A stretch of DNA of 64,000 nucleotides from Bilifractor porci (GTDB lineage: Bacteria > Bacillota > Clostridia > Lachnospirales > Lachnospiraceae). The translations under genes and the position numbers were made by a program. Location of the stretch: positions 46,438 to 110,437 of the forward strand of contig NZ_VUMV01000009.1 in NCBI RefSeq assembly GCF_009696005.1, read 5' to 3'. Positions 16,677 to 25,648 of the stretch are shown piece by piece. The notes below the pieces were generated by a model. That model ran no database searches, was not told where the DNA came from, and worked only from the letters and a program-made list of their open reading frames with translations. Within the stretch, counting starts at the first letter, position 1, and each line of letters begins with the position of its first letter.

Positions 16677-17603
16677 ATGAACAATTTGCAGCTGATTGTG
16701 GATCCGGTAAAGATTCCGGAGAATATTACATTTAACTATGCAGAACTGAGCACTGCCATCAAAACCAAGATGGAAGAGTACAAAGGCCTGGTTTATACGG
16801 ATGACCAGATCAAGGAAGCAAAGACGGACAGAGCCGATCTGAACCGCCTGAAAGGAATCCTGAAGGACGAGCGAATCCGGATGAAAAAGGCATACCTGGA
16901 GCCGTTTTCTGATTTTGAGGACAAGATTAACAGCCTGATCAGCGTCATTGACGAGCCTGTTGCCCTGATAGATTCACAGATCAAGGAATACGAGAAGAAG
17001 CAGAAGGATGATAAGGAGCAGGAAATCCGTGAGAAATTCAAGGGCATGGGATTCCCAGATTATGTATCTCTGATCAAGGTATGGAATCCAAAATGGCTGA
17101 ACAAATCCTATTCCATGAAAAATATTGAGGATGATCTGCTCTCCCGGAAGGCAGAAATCCAAAAAGATATCGATACGATCCGCGCCATTCCCGAATTTTC
17201 CTTTGAAGCGTTGGAGGCGTACAAGGTAAACCTGTCGTTGTCGGAGGCGGTTGCAAAGGGCAAGGAGATGGCCGACATCCAGCAGCGCAAGCAGGAGGCC
17301 GAAGAGAAAGCCCGGAAGCAGGATATAGAAGGCCAGGTTGCAGCTGAACAGGGGCAGATTCCCGGAGAAGAAGTAAATCCGTTTGGTGATGGGATGCTGG
17401 ATCCCGGAAAGATAGAGAACTATCCGGAGCAGGAAGAAAAGAATCAGGATCCGGAACCGGTGCAGCAAGAAAAGAAGGAAACCCGGAAAAAAGTTGTGAT
17501 TGAAATCATTGCAAAGGAATCCCAGTTCGAAGCGATCAATGATTTTTATAGGAACCTGAAACAGACAGCGGAGTCTATTCGGATTATCTCTAAGCTACAC
17601 TGA
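16677..17603 (+). CDS. DUF1351 phage protein
   Basis: The 308-residue, highly charged protein matches the DUF1351 family: N-terminal ELSTAIKTKMEEYKGLVYTDDQ, then ADLNRLKGILKDERIRMKK, a long helical middle and an acidic low-complexity stretch (about 225-285). It ends in a small beta/alpha segment (KKVVIEIIAKESQFEAINDF). ATG 16677 is 10 bases after GGAGG. Members lie in recombination modules next to YqaJ or single-strand annealing genes; the precise activity is unknown. The gene's 3' end abuts a truncated DUF6291 gene. Confidence 0.82.
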   Translation: MNNLQLIVDPVKIPENITFNYAELSTAIKTKMEEYKGLVYTDDQIKEAKTDRADLNRLKGILKDERIRMKKAYLEPFSDFEDKINSLISVIDEPVALIDSQIKEYEKKQKDDKEQEIREKFKGMGFPDYVSLIKVWNPKWLNKSYSMKNIEDDLLSRKAEIQKDIDTIRAIPEFSFEALEAYKVNLSLSEAVAKGKEMADIQQRKQEAEEKARKQDIEGQVAAEQGQIPGEEVNPFGDGMLDPGKIENYPEQEEKNQDPEPVQQEKKETRKKVVIEIIAKESQFEAINDFYRNLKQTAESIRIISKLH

Positions 17604-17704
17604 TCGCTTCTATCCCAACGGAACAGGCTGGGGAGCTAATCCAGGCGATTTGTAAGAAACGTATCGGCGAATCAGTTGAAATTACTGATCCTTCCGTAGC
17701 CGGG

Positions 17705-18313
17705 ATGTTTGCCATGATTGCCCCGCAATTAGATGAGGATAGCAAAAAATATCAGGAAAAGTGCGACCGGATTAAAGCCGCCCGTGAAAAAACCGAGCTA
17801 AAGAATAGCGAATCAGAGCTGAAAAATGACGAATCAGCCCTGAAACGTGAAAAATCAGAGCTGAAAAATGACGAATCAGGCGGTGTATCTGTATCTGATT
17901 CTGTATCTGATTCTGTATCTGTACACCCTACGGGTGTAAATAAACGCGCGCGCGAGGCGAAACAGGAGAAGCAACGCCATAAATTCGGGCAGTATGGCCA
18001 TGTTATTCTGTCGGATGATGAATTTAATACCTTGGCGGCTGAACATGGAGAACCGCAGACCAATGAGGCCATACGCGCCGTTGATGAATACTGCGAGCAA
18101 TCGGGAAAGCGCTATAAGAACTATGCCCTTGTGCTGAAAAAATGGGGATTTAAGGCTGTTGAGGAGAAAGCCCGGTCAGGGACAACGAAGCAAGGCATTA
18201 AGCAGCAGGGTAATAAATTTAATAATTTTCAGCATCGGGATTATGATTTCGACGTTCTGGAGAGGCGTATTTTGAATTCGCAAATCCCTCCGGAGCCAAA
18301 AGAAACAGGATAA
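17705..18313 (+). pseudogene. DUF6291-type phage replication-region protein, probably 5'-truncated
   Basis: The 202-residue frame from ATG 17705 begins inside the conserved domain. In the same frame, codons 17600-17704 read LIASIPTEQAGELIQAICKK and IGESVEITDPSVAG, the expected preceding DUF6291 sequence, but that stretch has no start codon and a TAA at 17591 closes it. The gene therefore seems to have lost its 5' end at the junction with the DUF1351 gene. The middle has a repeated charged element (SELKNDES) and Ser/Asp repeats (SVSDSVSDSVS); the C-terminal part (about 80-150) resembles a replication-protein winged-helix region. Translation from 17705 or 17714 remains possible. Confidence 0.6.
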
Positions 18314-18325
18314 GCGGGAGGATGT

Positions 18326-18421
18326 ATGAAAATATTTGTTTTTATCGTTGTGCTGTCCGCCATCGTTATGGTTCCGGACATCATCGACTACCTGACCGGC
18401 GGAGGGGATGATTGGGATTGA
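18326..18421 (+). CDS. Small single-segment membrane protein
   Basis: A 31-residue frame too short for routine calling: ATG 18326 behind GGGAGG, a hydrophobic segment (KIFVFIVVLSAIVMV) and an acidic tail (DYLTGGGDDWD). Its TGA overlaps the likely TTG start of the next gene (TTGA), supporting translation. Function is unknown. Confidence 0.55.
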   Translation: MKIFVFIVVLSAIVMVPDIIDYLTGGGDDWD

Positions 18422-18696
18422 ATACGCTGCGAATAGAGATTGACGGTATGGTGCACACGCTGAAAGAGTGGGCGGATATATCCGGCGTCAGTCCTGATAC
18501 CATCCGCGGGCGGTACAACAGCGGATGGAGGGGCAGGAAGTTAATCCAGGTATCGCGGACATACAGCCAGAAGAAGCGCAGAAGTGAAATCCGGGAAACA
18601 TGCATGCGGACAGACTGCTTTAACTGCCCGTATGATGACTGCGTGAATGGGGATCCGCCGTACCCGGAATGCGGGGATATTCAGGAATGGGTTTAG
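18418..18696 (+). CDS. HTH and cysteine-cluster phage protein
   Basis: The 92-residue protein has an N-terminal helix-turn-helix-like part (TLKEWADISGVSPDTIRGRY) with basic residues (GRKLIQVSR). The C-terminal cysteine cluster (CMRTDCFNCPYDDC...CGD) is likely to bind zinc. A TTG at 18418 overlaps the preceding stop and GGAGGGG lies upstream; TTG at 18412 is an alternative start. It stands just before ssb in the replication module. Confidence 0.65.
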   Translation: MNTLRIEIDGMVHTLKEWADISGVSPDTIRGRYNSGWRGRKLIQVSRTYSQKKRRSEIRETCMRTDCFNCPYDDCVNGDPPYPECGDIQEWV

Positions 18697-18717
18697 AAAA
18701 CCCGGAAGGAGGGAAAC

Positions 18718-19152
18718 ATGAACAAGGTAATTTTGTTAGGCCGTCTGACCAAAGACCCGGAAATCAGATACACGCAGGGGGATGAACCGATGTGCGTTGC
18801 CAGATACACCCTTGCTGTGGACAGAAGGTTTCACCGTCAGAACGACGACCAGACCGCGGATTTTATTCGATGCGTGGCATTTGGGAAGGGCGGGGAGTTT
18901 ACGGAGAAGTACCTGAAAAAAGGCATGAAAATCTGTGTTTCCGGAAGAATTCAGACCGGGAGCTACACGAACCGTGAAGGGCAAAAGGTATATACCACCG
19001 ATGTGGTCATTGAGGAACAGGATTTTGCGGAGAGCAAGGCCGCAGGCCAACAGAGCAGTCAGTCCGATCAGACGCCACCACCGGCACCCACTGACGAGGA
19101 TGGGTTTATGAGCATCCCCGACGGGATTGACGATGAACTGCCGTTTAACTAG
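18718..19152 (+). CDS. ssb: Single-stranded DNA-binding protein
   Basis: The 144-residue phage-encoded SSB has an OB fold (MNKVILLGRLTKDPEIRYTQ, FIRCVAFGKGGEF, GMKICVSGRIQTGSYTNREG) and a Gln/Pro-rich linker. It ends with an acidic tip, DDELPFN, close to the canonical DDDIPF that docks partner proteins. AAGGAGGG precedes the ATG. It coats ssDNA during phage replication and recombination. The 215 bases after it hold nothing I recognise. Confidence 0.95.
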   Translation: MNKVILLGRLTKDPEIRYTQGDEPMCVARYTLAVDRRFHRQNDDQTADFIRCVAFGKGGEFTEKYLKKGMKICVSGRIQTGSYTNREGQKVYTTDVVIEEQDFAESKAAGQQSSQSDQTPPPAPTDEDGFMSIPDGIDDELPFN

Positions 19153-19367
19153 ACATAAACCATTTGGTTTATATACTGCCCCACGTAACCAAATAATCCC
19201 AACAGCATGACTGATGAATAGGGTTACAACAGAAAATTAAAAACAGGACGCAACATTGTGATGGTAACAGGTTGATTGCCGGATGGGGCAGCGGCACACA
19301 GACAGATTCTTCGGGGGATTGGATGACACTAAAAGGATTCCGCCGCCCGGAGGTCTGGGGAGGGTGA

Positions 19368-19742
19368 ATGTCGAAGATATTTCCATGTTGTTCGGATTGT
19401 GAGTGCTATACATGCCTTTTTTATTGGTCTGGGCGTTGTACATGCTTCGACGATATTCGGTCAAATATTCGTCCGCGAGAAAAAGAAACCGGAGAACACT
19501 GGACCGGATGGAGCCGTTGCGAGGAACCCAGAGAACAGGGTCACTGGTGCAGGGGAGGAATATTAACCCCACAACACGGTGAGTGTCAGAAATATGTACA
19601 GGTAGACGAAGAGAAGATCACAGTTCAGGATTGCTTGAAGGCCGTAATCACAAAATATCAGGATGGCTATATTAGCTGCAGCCTGATCGAAAATTTTGGA
19701 TGCGAAAAGTGTTACAGAGAATGGGAGGAAAAATATGGATAA
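19368..19742 (+). CDS. Cysteine-rich hypothetical phage protein
   Basis: The 124-residue protein starts at ATG 19368 behind GGGGAGGG. The N-terminal 75 residues hold many cysteines (CCSDCECYTCLFYWSGRC, CRGGILTPQHGEC), consistent with metal binding; the C-terminal part has another pair (FGCEKCYREWEEK). I do not recognise the family beyond similar phage early proteins. It overlaps the start of the next gene by 8 bases. Confidence 0.65.
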   Translation: MSKIFPCCSDCECYTCLFYWSGRCTCFDDIRSNIRPREKETGEHWTGWSRCEEPREQGHWCRGGILTPQHGECQKYVQVDEEKITVQDCLKAVITKYQDGYISCSLIENFGCEKCYREWEEKYG

Positions 19743-20043
19743 ATTCACAGATGACGAGAAGATCATCGCAAGGAACATAGATAAAAAGTATAAGTGGATG
19801 GCGAGAAATAAAAAAAGCGGAAACCTGATTGTATTCGCTCGGAAGCCTTATAAAGACCCCGTATTTGAACGCTGGACTTACAATCTTCCAATTCCAATAT
19901 GTTCCATTCCTGTGTTTAACGATATGTTCAAATCGGTCACATGGGAAGATGCGGAACCGACACTGATCAAGGACATCTATGGTCCGCAGATTCTTTCCGA
20001 GACGTTCAAGATGGAGATTGAATGCGCGGAGGACAAGCAATGA
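19735..20043 (+). CDS. Hypothetical phage protein
   Basis: The 102-residue protein starts at ATG 19735 with GGGAGG upstream and overlaps the preceding gene. It is basic at the N-terminus (DEKIIARNIDKKYKWMARNK) with a conserved-looking middle (KPYKDPVFERWTY). There are no signal or membrane segments and no recognisable function. It overlaps the dut fragment that follows by 4 bases. Confidence 0.65.
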   Translation: MDKFTDDEKIIARNIDKKYKWMARNKKSGNLIVFARKPYKDPVFERWTYNLPIPICSIPVFNDMFKSVTWEDAEPTLIKDIYGPQILSETFKMEIECAEDKQ

Positions 20044-20156
20044 AAGTTGTACTTGATGAAGATGCGTACATGCCGACGAAAGCGCATGAGGCGGATGCAG
20101 GATATGACCTGCGGACACCGAATGGTGACAGTAGATTCGGGAGCACGGGACGATGA
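20040..20156 (+). pseudogene. dut: Truncated dUTPase (dut) fragment
   Basis: The frame from ATG 20040 encodes the beginning of a trimeric dUTPase (MKVVLDEDAYMPTKAHEADA followed by GYDLRT, motif I) but ends after 38 residues. In the next frame, VTVDSGA resembles the later dUTPase strand (VTVDTG), so a frameshift plus deletion removed the rest. Its TGA overlaps the start of the following gene as ATGA. Confidence 0.7.
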
Positions 20157-20587
20157 CAGCGAAAGAGTATTTAATGCAGCTGCATATTTTAGATACGAAA
20201 ATAGCCCAAAAAATTGAGGAATATGAGCAGCTGCAAAGCGTTGTGAAAGGGAAGGGAATATCCTATGAAGGGGACAGAGTGCAGACATCTTCGGATAATA
20301 TACAGGAAAAATGCATCGTTGAATACACGGATATTGAAAAAAATATCAATTCCCTGATAGTTCAGTATATCAAGCGGAAAGATAAGATCATAAACGAAAT
20401 TCACCAGCTGCAGGATCCCCGCTTTATCAGAATCCTTTATGATCACTATGTCCCAGACAAGAACCACCACACAAAATGTCTGGAAGAGATTGCGGTTGAT
20501 ATGAAATACAGTTATGACCGGGTACGCCATATGCACGGACATGCGCTTTTGGCATTTCAAAAAATTATAAAACATGACACACAATAG
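20153..20587 (+). CDS. Sigma-70 region 4-like late regulator (DUF1492/ArpU type)
   Basis: The 144-residue protein has a helical N-terminal part and a C-terminal helix-turn-helix similar to sigma region 4 (HHTKCLEEIAVDMKYSYDRVRHMHGHALLAF). Proteins of this type (DUF1492, ArpU, RinA) stand just upstream of the terminase genes in Firmicutes phages and are thought to activate late transcription. A terminator follows at 20620, separating early from late operons. Confidence 0.78.
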   Translation: MTAKEYLMQLHILDTKIAQKIEEYEQLQSVVKGKGISYEGDRVQTSSDNIQEKCIVEYTDIEKNINSLIVQYIKRKDKIINEIHQLQDPRFIRILYDHYVPDKNHHTKCLEEIAVDMKYSYDRVRHMHGHALLAFQKIIKHDTQ

Positions 20588-20619
20588 CACATTCATCTGT
20601 GTTATTATGGCAGCATGAA

Positions 20620-20645
20620 AGATCGGGAAAGTCCCGGTCTTTTTT
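20620..20645 (+). terminator. Rho-independent terminator after the early operon
   Basis: GATCGGGA pairs with TCCCGGTC around AAG and is followed by six T residues. It lies between the late regulator and the small terminase gene, so late genes need their own promoter or antitermination. Confidence 0.85.
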
Positions 20646-20676
20646 GCGTGAAAAATAAATGAAGTTGGTGGGGTGA

Positions 20677-21144
20677 ATGGCAAATGAAGATAACTTAAGG
20701 CCAGTACGAACCGAGGAAGAAGCGAGAGAAAAAGGGACTAAAGGTGGAATTGCATCCGGAAGGGCGCGCCGCCGCAAAAAAGCCATGAAAGAGCGGCTTC
20801 AGGAAGCGCTGGAACTAAACGTGATAAACCCTGATGTGAAAGAGTTAATGTGGGAAATAGGTATGGAGGACGGCAGCACAAATTATGATGCCGTGACCGC
20901 AAGTATCGTAAAAGGGGCAATCCGTGGGCTTCCCGGATATGCGCGGCTGCTCATGGAACTGATCGGCGAGACTGGAGAGGAAAAACGGGCAGAGAAAGCC
21001 GATCGGAGGGATGCGAAACGTCTGAGGATGGAAGAAGAGGAATTCAAGCATAAGTACGCAGGGAACACAGAGGACAATGACATGGTGCTGGAGTTTATAA
21101 AAGGGATGCAGGAAAATGGTCCAACTGAGCAGAAAACAGATTGA
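20677..21144 (+). CDS. Terminase small subunit
   Basis: The 155-residue protein has a Gly/Arg/Lys-rich N-terminal motif (AREKGTKGGIASGRARRRKK) that precedes a helical DNA-binding and oligomerisation part, as in small terminases of Lachnospiraceae phages. Position directly ahead of the large terminase, overlapping it by 29 bases, supports the role: recognition of the pac/cos site and recruitment of the motor. GGTGGGG lies before the ATG. Confidence 0.78.
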   Translation: MANEDNLRPVRTEEEAREKGTKGGIASGRARRRKKAMKERLQEALELNVINPDVKELMWEIGMEDGSTNYDAVTASIVKGAIRGLPGYARLLMELIGETGEEKRAEKADRRDAKRLRMEEEEFKHKYAGNTEDNDMVLEFIKGMQENGPTEQKTD

Positions 21145-22417
21145 ATATCTGAACCATGCGGACAGGCGTTGGAATTTCAAGTCCGGAGCTGTAAGGTCGG
21201 GGAAATCATTTGTCGATACGGCAGCTGTCATTCCAAAACGAATTATTAACCGGATTGAAAAACCAGGTATTTCCGTAATCCTTGGCGTTTCGAGGGATAG
21301 TATAGAGCGGAATGTCCTGGAACCGATGCGGGAAATCTATACAGATAAACGTGTTGGCATTATCAATTCCAGGAATATTGTTTCTATGTTCGGGGAACAG
21401 GTGTGGTGCCTGGGAGCTGAAAAGATTTCTCAGGTGGCAAAAATACAGGGTTCATCCATTAAATATGCGTATGGGGACGAGGTGGCCAAGTGGAGCCCAA
21501 ATGTGTTCCAGATGCTTAAATCCCGTCTGGATAAGCCCTATTCGTGTTTCGATGGTTCCTGCAATCCGGAGCATCCAACCCACTGGCTAAAGGAGTTTCT
21601 GGACTCTGACGCAGACATCTATGTTCAGGAATATACGATTTTTGACAACCCATTTTTAACAGATGAATTTGTCAAAAACCTATGCAGCGAGTATGCGGGG
21701 ACAATTTATTATGACAGGCTGATTCTAGGGAAGTGGAAACGCGCAGAGGGAGCAATATACCGGAAGTTTGCTGACAATCCAGAATCGTTCCGGTGTGAGA
21801 TTGTTGTCGGGGAGGTTAACCCACAATCTTCTGTGAAGCAGTTCCGGAAAGATGATATTGTATCTATCGAAATCGGTTTGGATTTTGGCGGGAACCAGTC
21901 CGGGCATGCATTTGTAGCCCGCGGATATACGGACAATTTTCAGGATGTCATTATCCTGGCATCCAGGCGGATTACAGCCGGTGATACGGATGCACCGATT
22001 GATAGCAACGTGCTGGATAAAATGTTTTGCGAATTCGTCGGGTACGTGGAGAACACATACGGACTGACATCGTGGGACGGGATTCATAATTTGGAATCCG
22101 TATACTGGGACAATGCGGAAACAGTGCTCGGTAATTCCATCCGGAATGCCGTAGAAAGGGAATTCCCCTGGATTACGGTACGCCCGGCTCAGAAAAGACG
22201 GATAAAGGACAGGATTGATTGTACGCTTCGGCTCATGGGGTCGGGGCGTTTTTGGTATACGGCAGACGCGCGGACGGTGGCTAAGGCATTAACAGAATCT
22301 GTTTGGGACAAGACAAAGGCGTATGATGAGCGCCTGGATGATGGGAGCACTGACATAGATTCATTGGATGCAATGGAGTACACGATCGAGCGCGACATGA
22401 AAGACCTGATTGCGTGA
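21116..22417 (+). CDS. Terminase large subunit (PBSX type)
   Basis: The 433-residue DNA-packaging motor has a Walker A motif in KSGAVRSGKSF, Walker B in IKYAYGDEVAKW and a C-terminal RNase H-like nuclease domain (IEIGLDFGGNQSGHAFVARG and later acidic residues in DSLDAMEYTIERD). It is of usual length. It cuts concatemeric DNA and pumps it through the portal encoded next. Confidence 0.93.
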   Translation: MVQLSRKQIEYLNHADRRWNFKSGAVRSGKSFVDTAAVIPKRIINRIEKPGISVILGVSRDSIERNVLEPMREIYTDKRVGIINSRNIVSMFGEQVWCLGAEKISQVAKIQGSSIKYAYGDEVAKWSPNVFQMLKSRLDKPYSCFDGSCNPEHPTHWLKEFLDSDADIYVQEYTIFDNPFLTDEFVKNLCSEYAGTIYYDRLILGKWKRAEGAIYRKFADNPESFRCEIVVGEVNPQSSVKQFRKDDIVSIEIGLDFGGNQSGHAFVARGYTDNFQDVIILASRRITAGDTDAPIDSNVLDKMFCEFVGYVENTYGLTSWDGIHNLESVYWDNAETVLGNSIRNAVEREFPWITVRPAQKRRIKDRIDCTLRLMGSGRFWYTADARTVAKALTESVWDKTKAYDERLDDGSTDIDSLDAMEYTIERDMKDLIA

Positions 22418-22431
22418 GGTGGTGGTTAGGA

Positions 22432-23796
22432 ATGTTTGAAGGCGTCAGGCGCTGGTGGAAAGGGGTTGTCGGACGAATGTTCGGATATACGGAAATGAAG
22501 AGGATTGCCGGGACAGATGTTACGATGTCCCAGGCGATGATTACGGCCATAAACCGATGGAAGAACATGATAAATGGAAATGCGGAATGGCTGGACAGTG
22601 ATAACGGCATTATTTCCCTTCGGTCTGAGGTTGGCATCTGCCGTGAATTCTCTGATATTGCGATCGGGGAAATGGAAGCAAAGGTTGATCATAGTGATCT
22701 TTTGAACGATGCTCTGCAGCTTGCCGTGCGTGATCTGAATGAAAACCTGCAGGACGGACTTGCACTGGGTTCCTTCATTCTAAAACCTCTTGGCGGCGAT
22801 AAGTCTGAGTTTGTTTCCGCGGATAAATTCGTCCCGGTAAGCTTTGCTGATAACGGGGTGCCGAATGACGTCATGTTCCTGACGCGCAAGCGCACGGGAG
22901 AATCCAGCTGGTACACAAGGGTAGAGCGGCACCGGTTCAACGCTGACGGAAATCTAATGATTGAAAATAAATGCTATCACTCATCCGCGGAGTCGAATAT
23001 CGGCCTCCTGTGTGGTCTGGACGCGGTTCCTGAATGGGCGAATATTGAACCGGGACCAATCATCTATCCGGGCATGAAGAAAAATGATTATGGTTACTTC
23101 CGTGTGCCTCTAAAGAACCGGGTTGACGGTTCTGCATGCGGAGTTTCTATTTATGCCGAAGCGGAAGAATTGATACGGAATGCAGATATCCAGTTTGGAC
23201 GTCTGGACTGGGAGTACAACTCCGGGGAGCGCGCAGTCCATGTGGATGAGCGGGCGTTGCGGCACAAGGGTGGTGGTAAGGTTTCTGTTCCGCACGGAAA
23301 ACAGCGCCTGTATCGGGGGCTTAACCTGGAGCAGAATTCCGGGGAGCTCTACAAGGAATATTCCCCCGCCATGCGTGATGAAGCATATATCAGGGGTCTG
23401 GAGAAGGCCTACCGTTCCATAGAGTTTGTTGTTGGGCTGGCTTATGGTGATCTTTCAGATGCCTCCGAGGTGGATAAGACGGCCACAGAGGTCAGGGCTT
23501 CCAAGCAGCGCAAATATAACAGGGTAAATTCAATCCAGGCGAATCTCCGGGATTGCCTGGCTGATTTTGTGGATGCCTTGGCATTCTGGAATGATGTTTA
23601 TACCACAAATTATGAATTCAGCTGTGTTTTCAATGATTCTATCCTCACTGACGAGGAAACCGAGAGGGAGCAGGATAGAAAGGATGTGGCTATGGGTGTC
23701 ATGTCTCTGGTCCAGTACCGGATGAAATGGTACCAGGAGGATGAGCAAACCGCAAAAACCAATCTGCCGGAACAGACTAGCAGCGTGATACAGTGA
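22432..23796 (+). CDS. Phage portal protein (SPP1 gp6/A118 type)
   Basis: The 454-residue protein carries the portal pattern: helical N-terminus, a beta-rich wing region and a central helix with VVGLAYGDLSDASEVDKTATEV. A GTG at 22414 overlaps the terminase stop, but GAGGTGGT is best spaced for ATG 22432. Portals form the dodecameric DNA channel at the capsid vertex. The next gene starts by overlapping this stop (GTGA). Confidence 0.88.
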   Translation: MFEGVRRWWKGVVGRMFGYTEMKRIAGTDVTMSQAMITAINRWKNMINGNAEWLDSDNGIISLRSEVGICREFSDIAIGEMEAKVDHSDLLNDALQLAVRDLNENLQDGLALGSFILKPLGGDKSEFVSADKFVPVSFADNGVPNDVMFLTRKRTGESSWYTRVERHRFNADGNLMIENKCYHSSAESNIGLLCGLDAVPEWANIEPGPIIYPGMKKNDYGYFRVPLKNRVDGSACGVSIYAEAEELIRNADIQFGRLDWEYNSGERAVHVDERALRHKGGGKVSVPHGKQRLYRGLNLEQNSGELYKEYSPAMRDEAYIRGLEKAYRSIEFVVGLAYGDLSDASEVDKTATEVRASKQRKYNRVNSIQANLRDCLADFVDALAFWNDVYTTNYEFSCVFNDSILTDEETEREQDRKDVAMGVMSLVQYRMKWYQEDEQTAKTNLPEQTSSVIQ

Positions 23797-25643
23797 GGGA
23801 ATCCTATCACAGCGCACTGGCTGCAGGTATAGAAAAACGATACCGACAGCTGGAATATGACATTATGGAGGATATTGTCCGGAGGATCCGGAAGGCGGGG
23901 AAAATAACCAGTACGGCAGACTGGCAGCTTAACCGGCTCCGGATTCTTGGAAACAGTGCTGCTGATATTCAGCGGATGATTGATCAGAATGTAGGGGAAG
24001 TGAAATGCGATGAGTTATATGAAAACGTAATTGACGAATATTACACCCGTGACCGGAAACTATATATGCAGAGCTCATCTGCTGAAAGGGCCGTTCCGTA
24101 TGAAAAGAACGAGGAGCTGAAGCAGCTGACAAGTTCCTTAATCAGTCAGACCAACGGCGCATTGAAGGGAATCACCCGGTCAATGGGGTTTATGCTGGAT
24201 TATGGCGGAGGGAAAAAAGTATGGACACCTCTGGCAGAGATATATAACCAGTACCTCGATCAGGCCGCTGTGGGAATTGCAAGCGGTGCATTTGACTATA
24301 ATTCGATGATACGGAAGGCGTGCAAGCAGCTGACTGATAGCGGCCTCCGGACGGATCACAGGTTTACGATCAATCCGGAAGATGACCGGGGGATTGATTA
24401 TCCCTCCGGGTGGCATAACAGGATTGATGTAGCCGCACGCAGAGCCATTCTGACGGGCGTTTCGCAGATGGCCGGGCGAATCAACGAGATGAATGCCGAA
24501 GCTCTTGGAACGGAGTATTTCGAGGTCTCATGGCATGCCGGAGCACGCCCCGATCATGCCGTATGGCAGGGTAAGGTCTACACTAAAAAACAGCTGGAAA
24601 CCGTGTGCGGATTGGGAACCGGCCCCGGCCTTCTTGGGTGGAATTGCCGACATGAGTATTATCCGTTTATTCCGGGTGTTTCAGAACGCACTTATACGGA
24701 TGAATGGTTGGAGGAGCAGAACCGCAAGGAAGCGGAGACAAAGACATTCCGAGGCAGAGAGTACAACACATATCAGGCAACACAGAGACAGCGTCAGATG
24801 GAAACCAACATGCGGGCCCAGCGCGAGAAAGTTAAACTGATGCAGGCCGGAGACGCTGACCCGGATGATATCGTAATTGAGAAGTGCAAATATCAGGCGC
24901 AGCTGGATGAATACCGGAGTTTCAGCAAGGCGTTTGGTATGAAGACGCAGACTGAGAGAGTTTATTATGATCTGAATGGGCGAATTGCTCCAAGCAAAAA
25001 ACAATACGAAAAATGGAATGATGGATATTTCACAAAAGCTGCTGAGGAGAAGCGGGAACGGGAGCATATAAAAGATCTTGCGACCGGTCTTATTAGTAAG
25101 GCTCATAAAATGGAACCTTCCATTACTTCCGATTTAAAAAGTGCTGTTTCTCAGGGAACTGGTAAGTTGCAAGGCCTTGAACATAGATTTAAAACAGAAG
25201 CGTCACTAAAACGAAAGCTGGTGGATAAAGCAGATGCAAAAAAGATAACAACAGATGAATATGCAAAGCGGGTAACAGATGTCCTTCGTTATACAAATGT
25301 GTCAGTGGATGAAAATTTCACGGAAGATTATTTCACAATTATTGAATCAATGAAAAGGAAAGGTTATACTTTAGTTGAAGTTAATAATAGTTTTACGTCA
25401 AATGGTCCCTATCGTGGTGTAAATACCGTTATTATGAGTAGGGGGCGGTATAAGTTCGAGCTTCAATTTCATACGCCGGTGAGCTTTAAGATTAAAGAAC
25501 AGAATCATAAACTCTACGAGGAACAGAGAAAAACAGGGGTTTCCGAAGAACGTAAGGCTGAACTGACTTTAGAAATGATAAAAAATGCGTCAACAATTCC
25601 ATTGCCGATTGGAGTTGATAAAATCAAAAATGTTGGGGGATGA
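23793..25643 (+). CDS. Phage minor capsid protein with RelA/SpoT-like C-terminal toxin domain
   Basis: The 616-residue protein starts at a GTG overlapping the portal stop. Residues 1 to about 420 match phage minor capsid/head morphogenesis protein 2 (GWHNRIDVAARRAILTG, EVSWHAGARPDHAVWQGKVY, GLGTGPGLLGWNCRHEY). Residues about 435-616 are a separate domain with the features of the phage Barnase-EndoU-ColicinE5/D-RelA-like enzymes: SLKRKLVDKA, YRGVNTVI, FELQFHTPVSFKIKEQNHKLYEE. The DNA becomes visibly more AT-rich where this domain begins (about 25085), suggesting a swapped-in cassette. The domain could be carried in the virion as an effector; the small gene downstream may be its immunity partner. 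Confidence 0.85.
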   Translation: MRESYHSALAAGIEKRYRQLEYDIMEDIVRRIRKAGKITSTADWQLNRLRILGNSAADIQRMIDQNVGEVKCDELYENVIDEYYTRDRKLYMQSSSAERAVPYEKNEELKQLTSSLISQTNGALKGITRSMGFMLDYGGGKKVWTPLAEIYNQYLDQAAVGIASGAFDYNSMIRKACKQLTDSGLRTDHRFTINPEDDRGIDYPSGWHNRIDVAARRAILTGVSQMAGRINEMNAEALGTEYFEVSWHAGARPDHAVWQGKVYTKKQLETVCGLGTGPGLLGWNCRHEYYPFIPGVSERTYTDEWLEEQNRKEAETKTFRGREYNTYQATQRQRQMETNMRAQREKVKLMQAGDADPDDIVIEKCKYQAQLDEYRSFSKAFGMKTQTERVYYDLNGRIAPSKKQYEKWNDGYFTKAAEEKREREHIKDLATGLISKAHKMEPSITSDLKSAVSQGTGKLQGLEHRFKTEASLKRKLVDKADAKKITTDEYAKRVTDVLRYTNVSVDENFTEDYFTIIESMKRKGYTLVEVNNSFTSNGPYRGVNTVIMSRGRYKFELQFHTPVSFKIKEQNHKLYEEQRKTGVSEERKAELTLEMIKNASTIPLPIGVDKIKNVGG

Positions 25644-25648
25644 TTTAT

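Noticed and set aside
25640..25648. Start of the small candidate immunity protein at 25640
   Set aside because: Possible, but GGGGGA is better spaced for 25649; kept as an alternative only.
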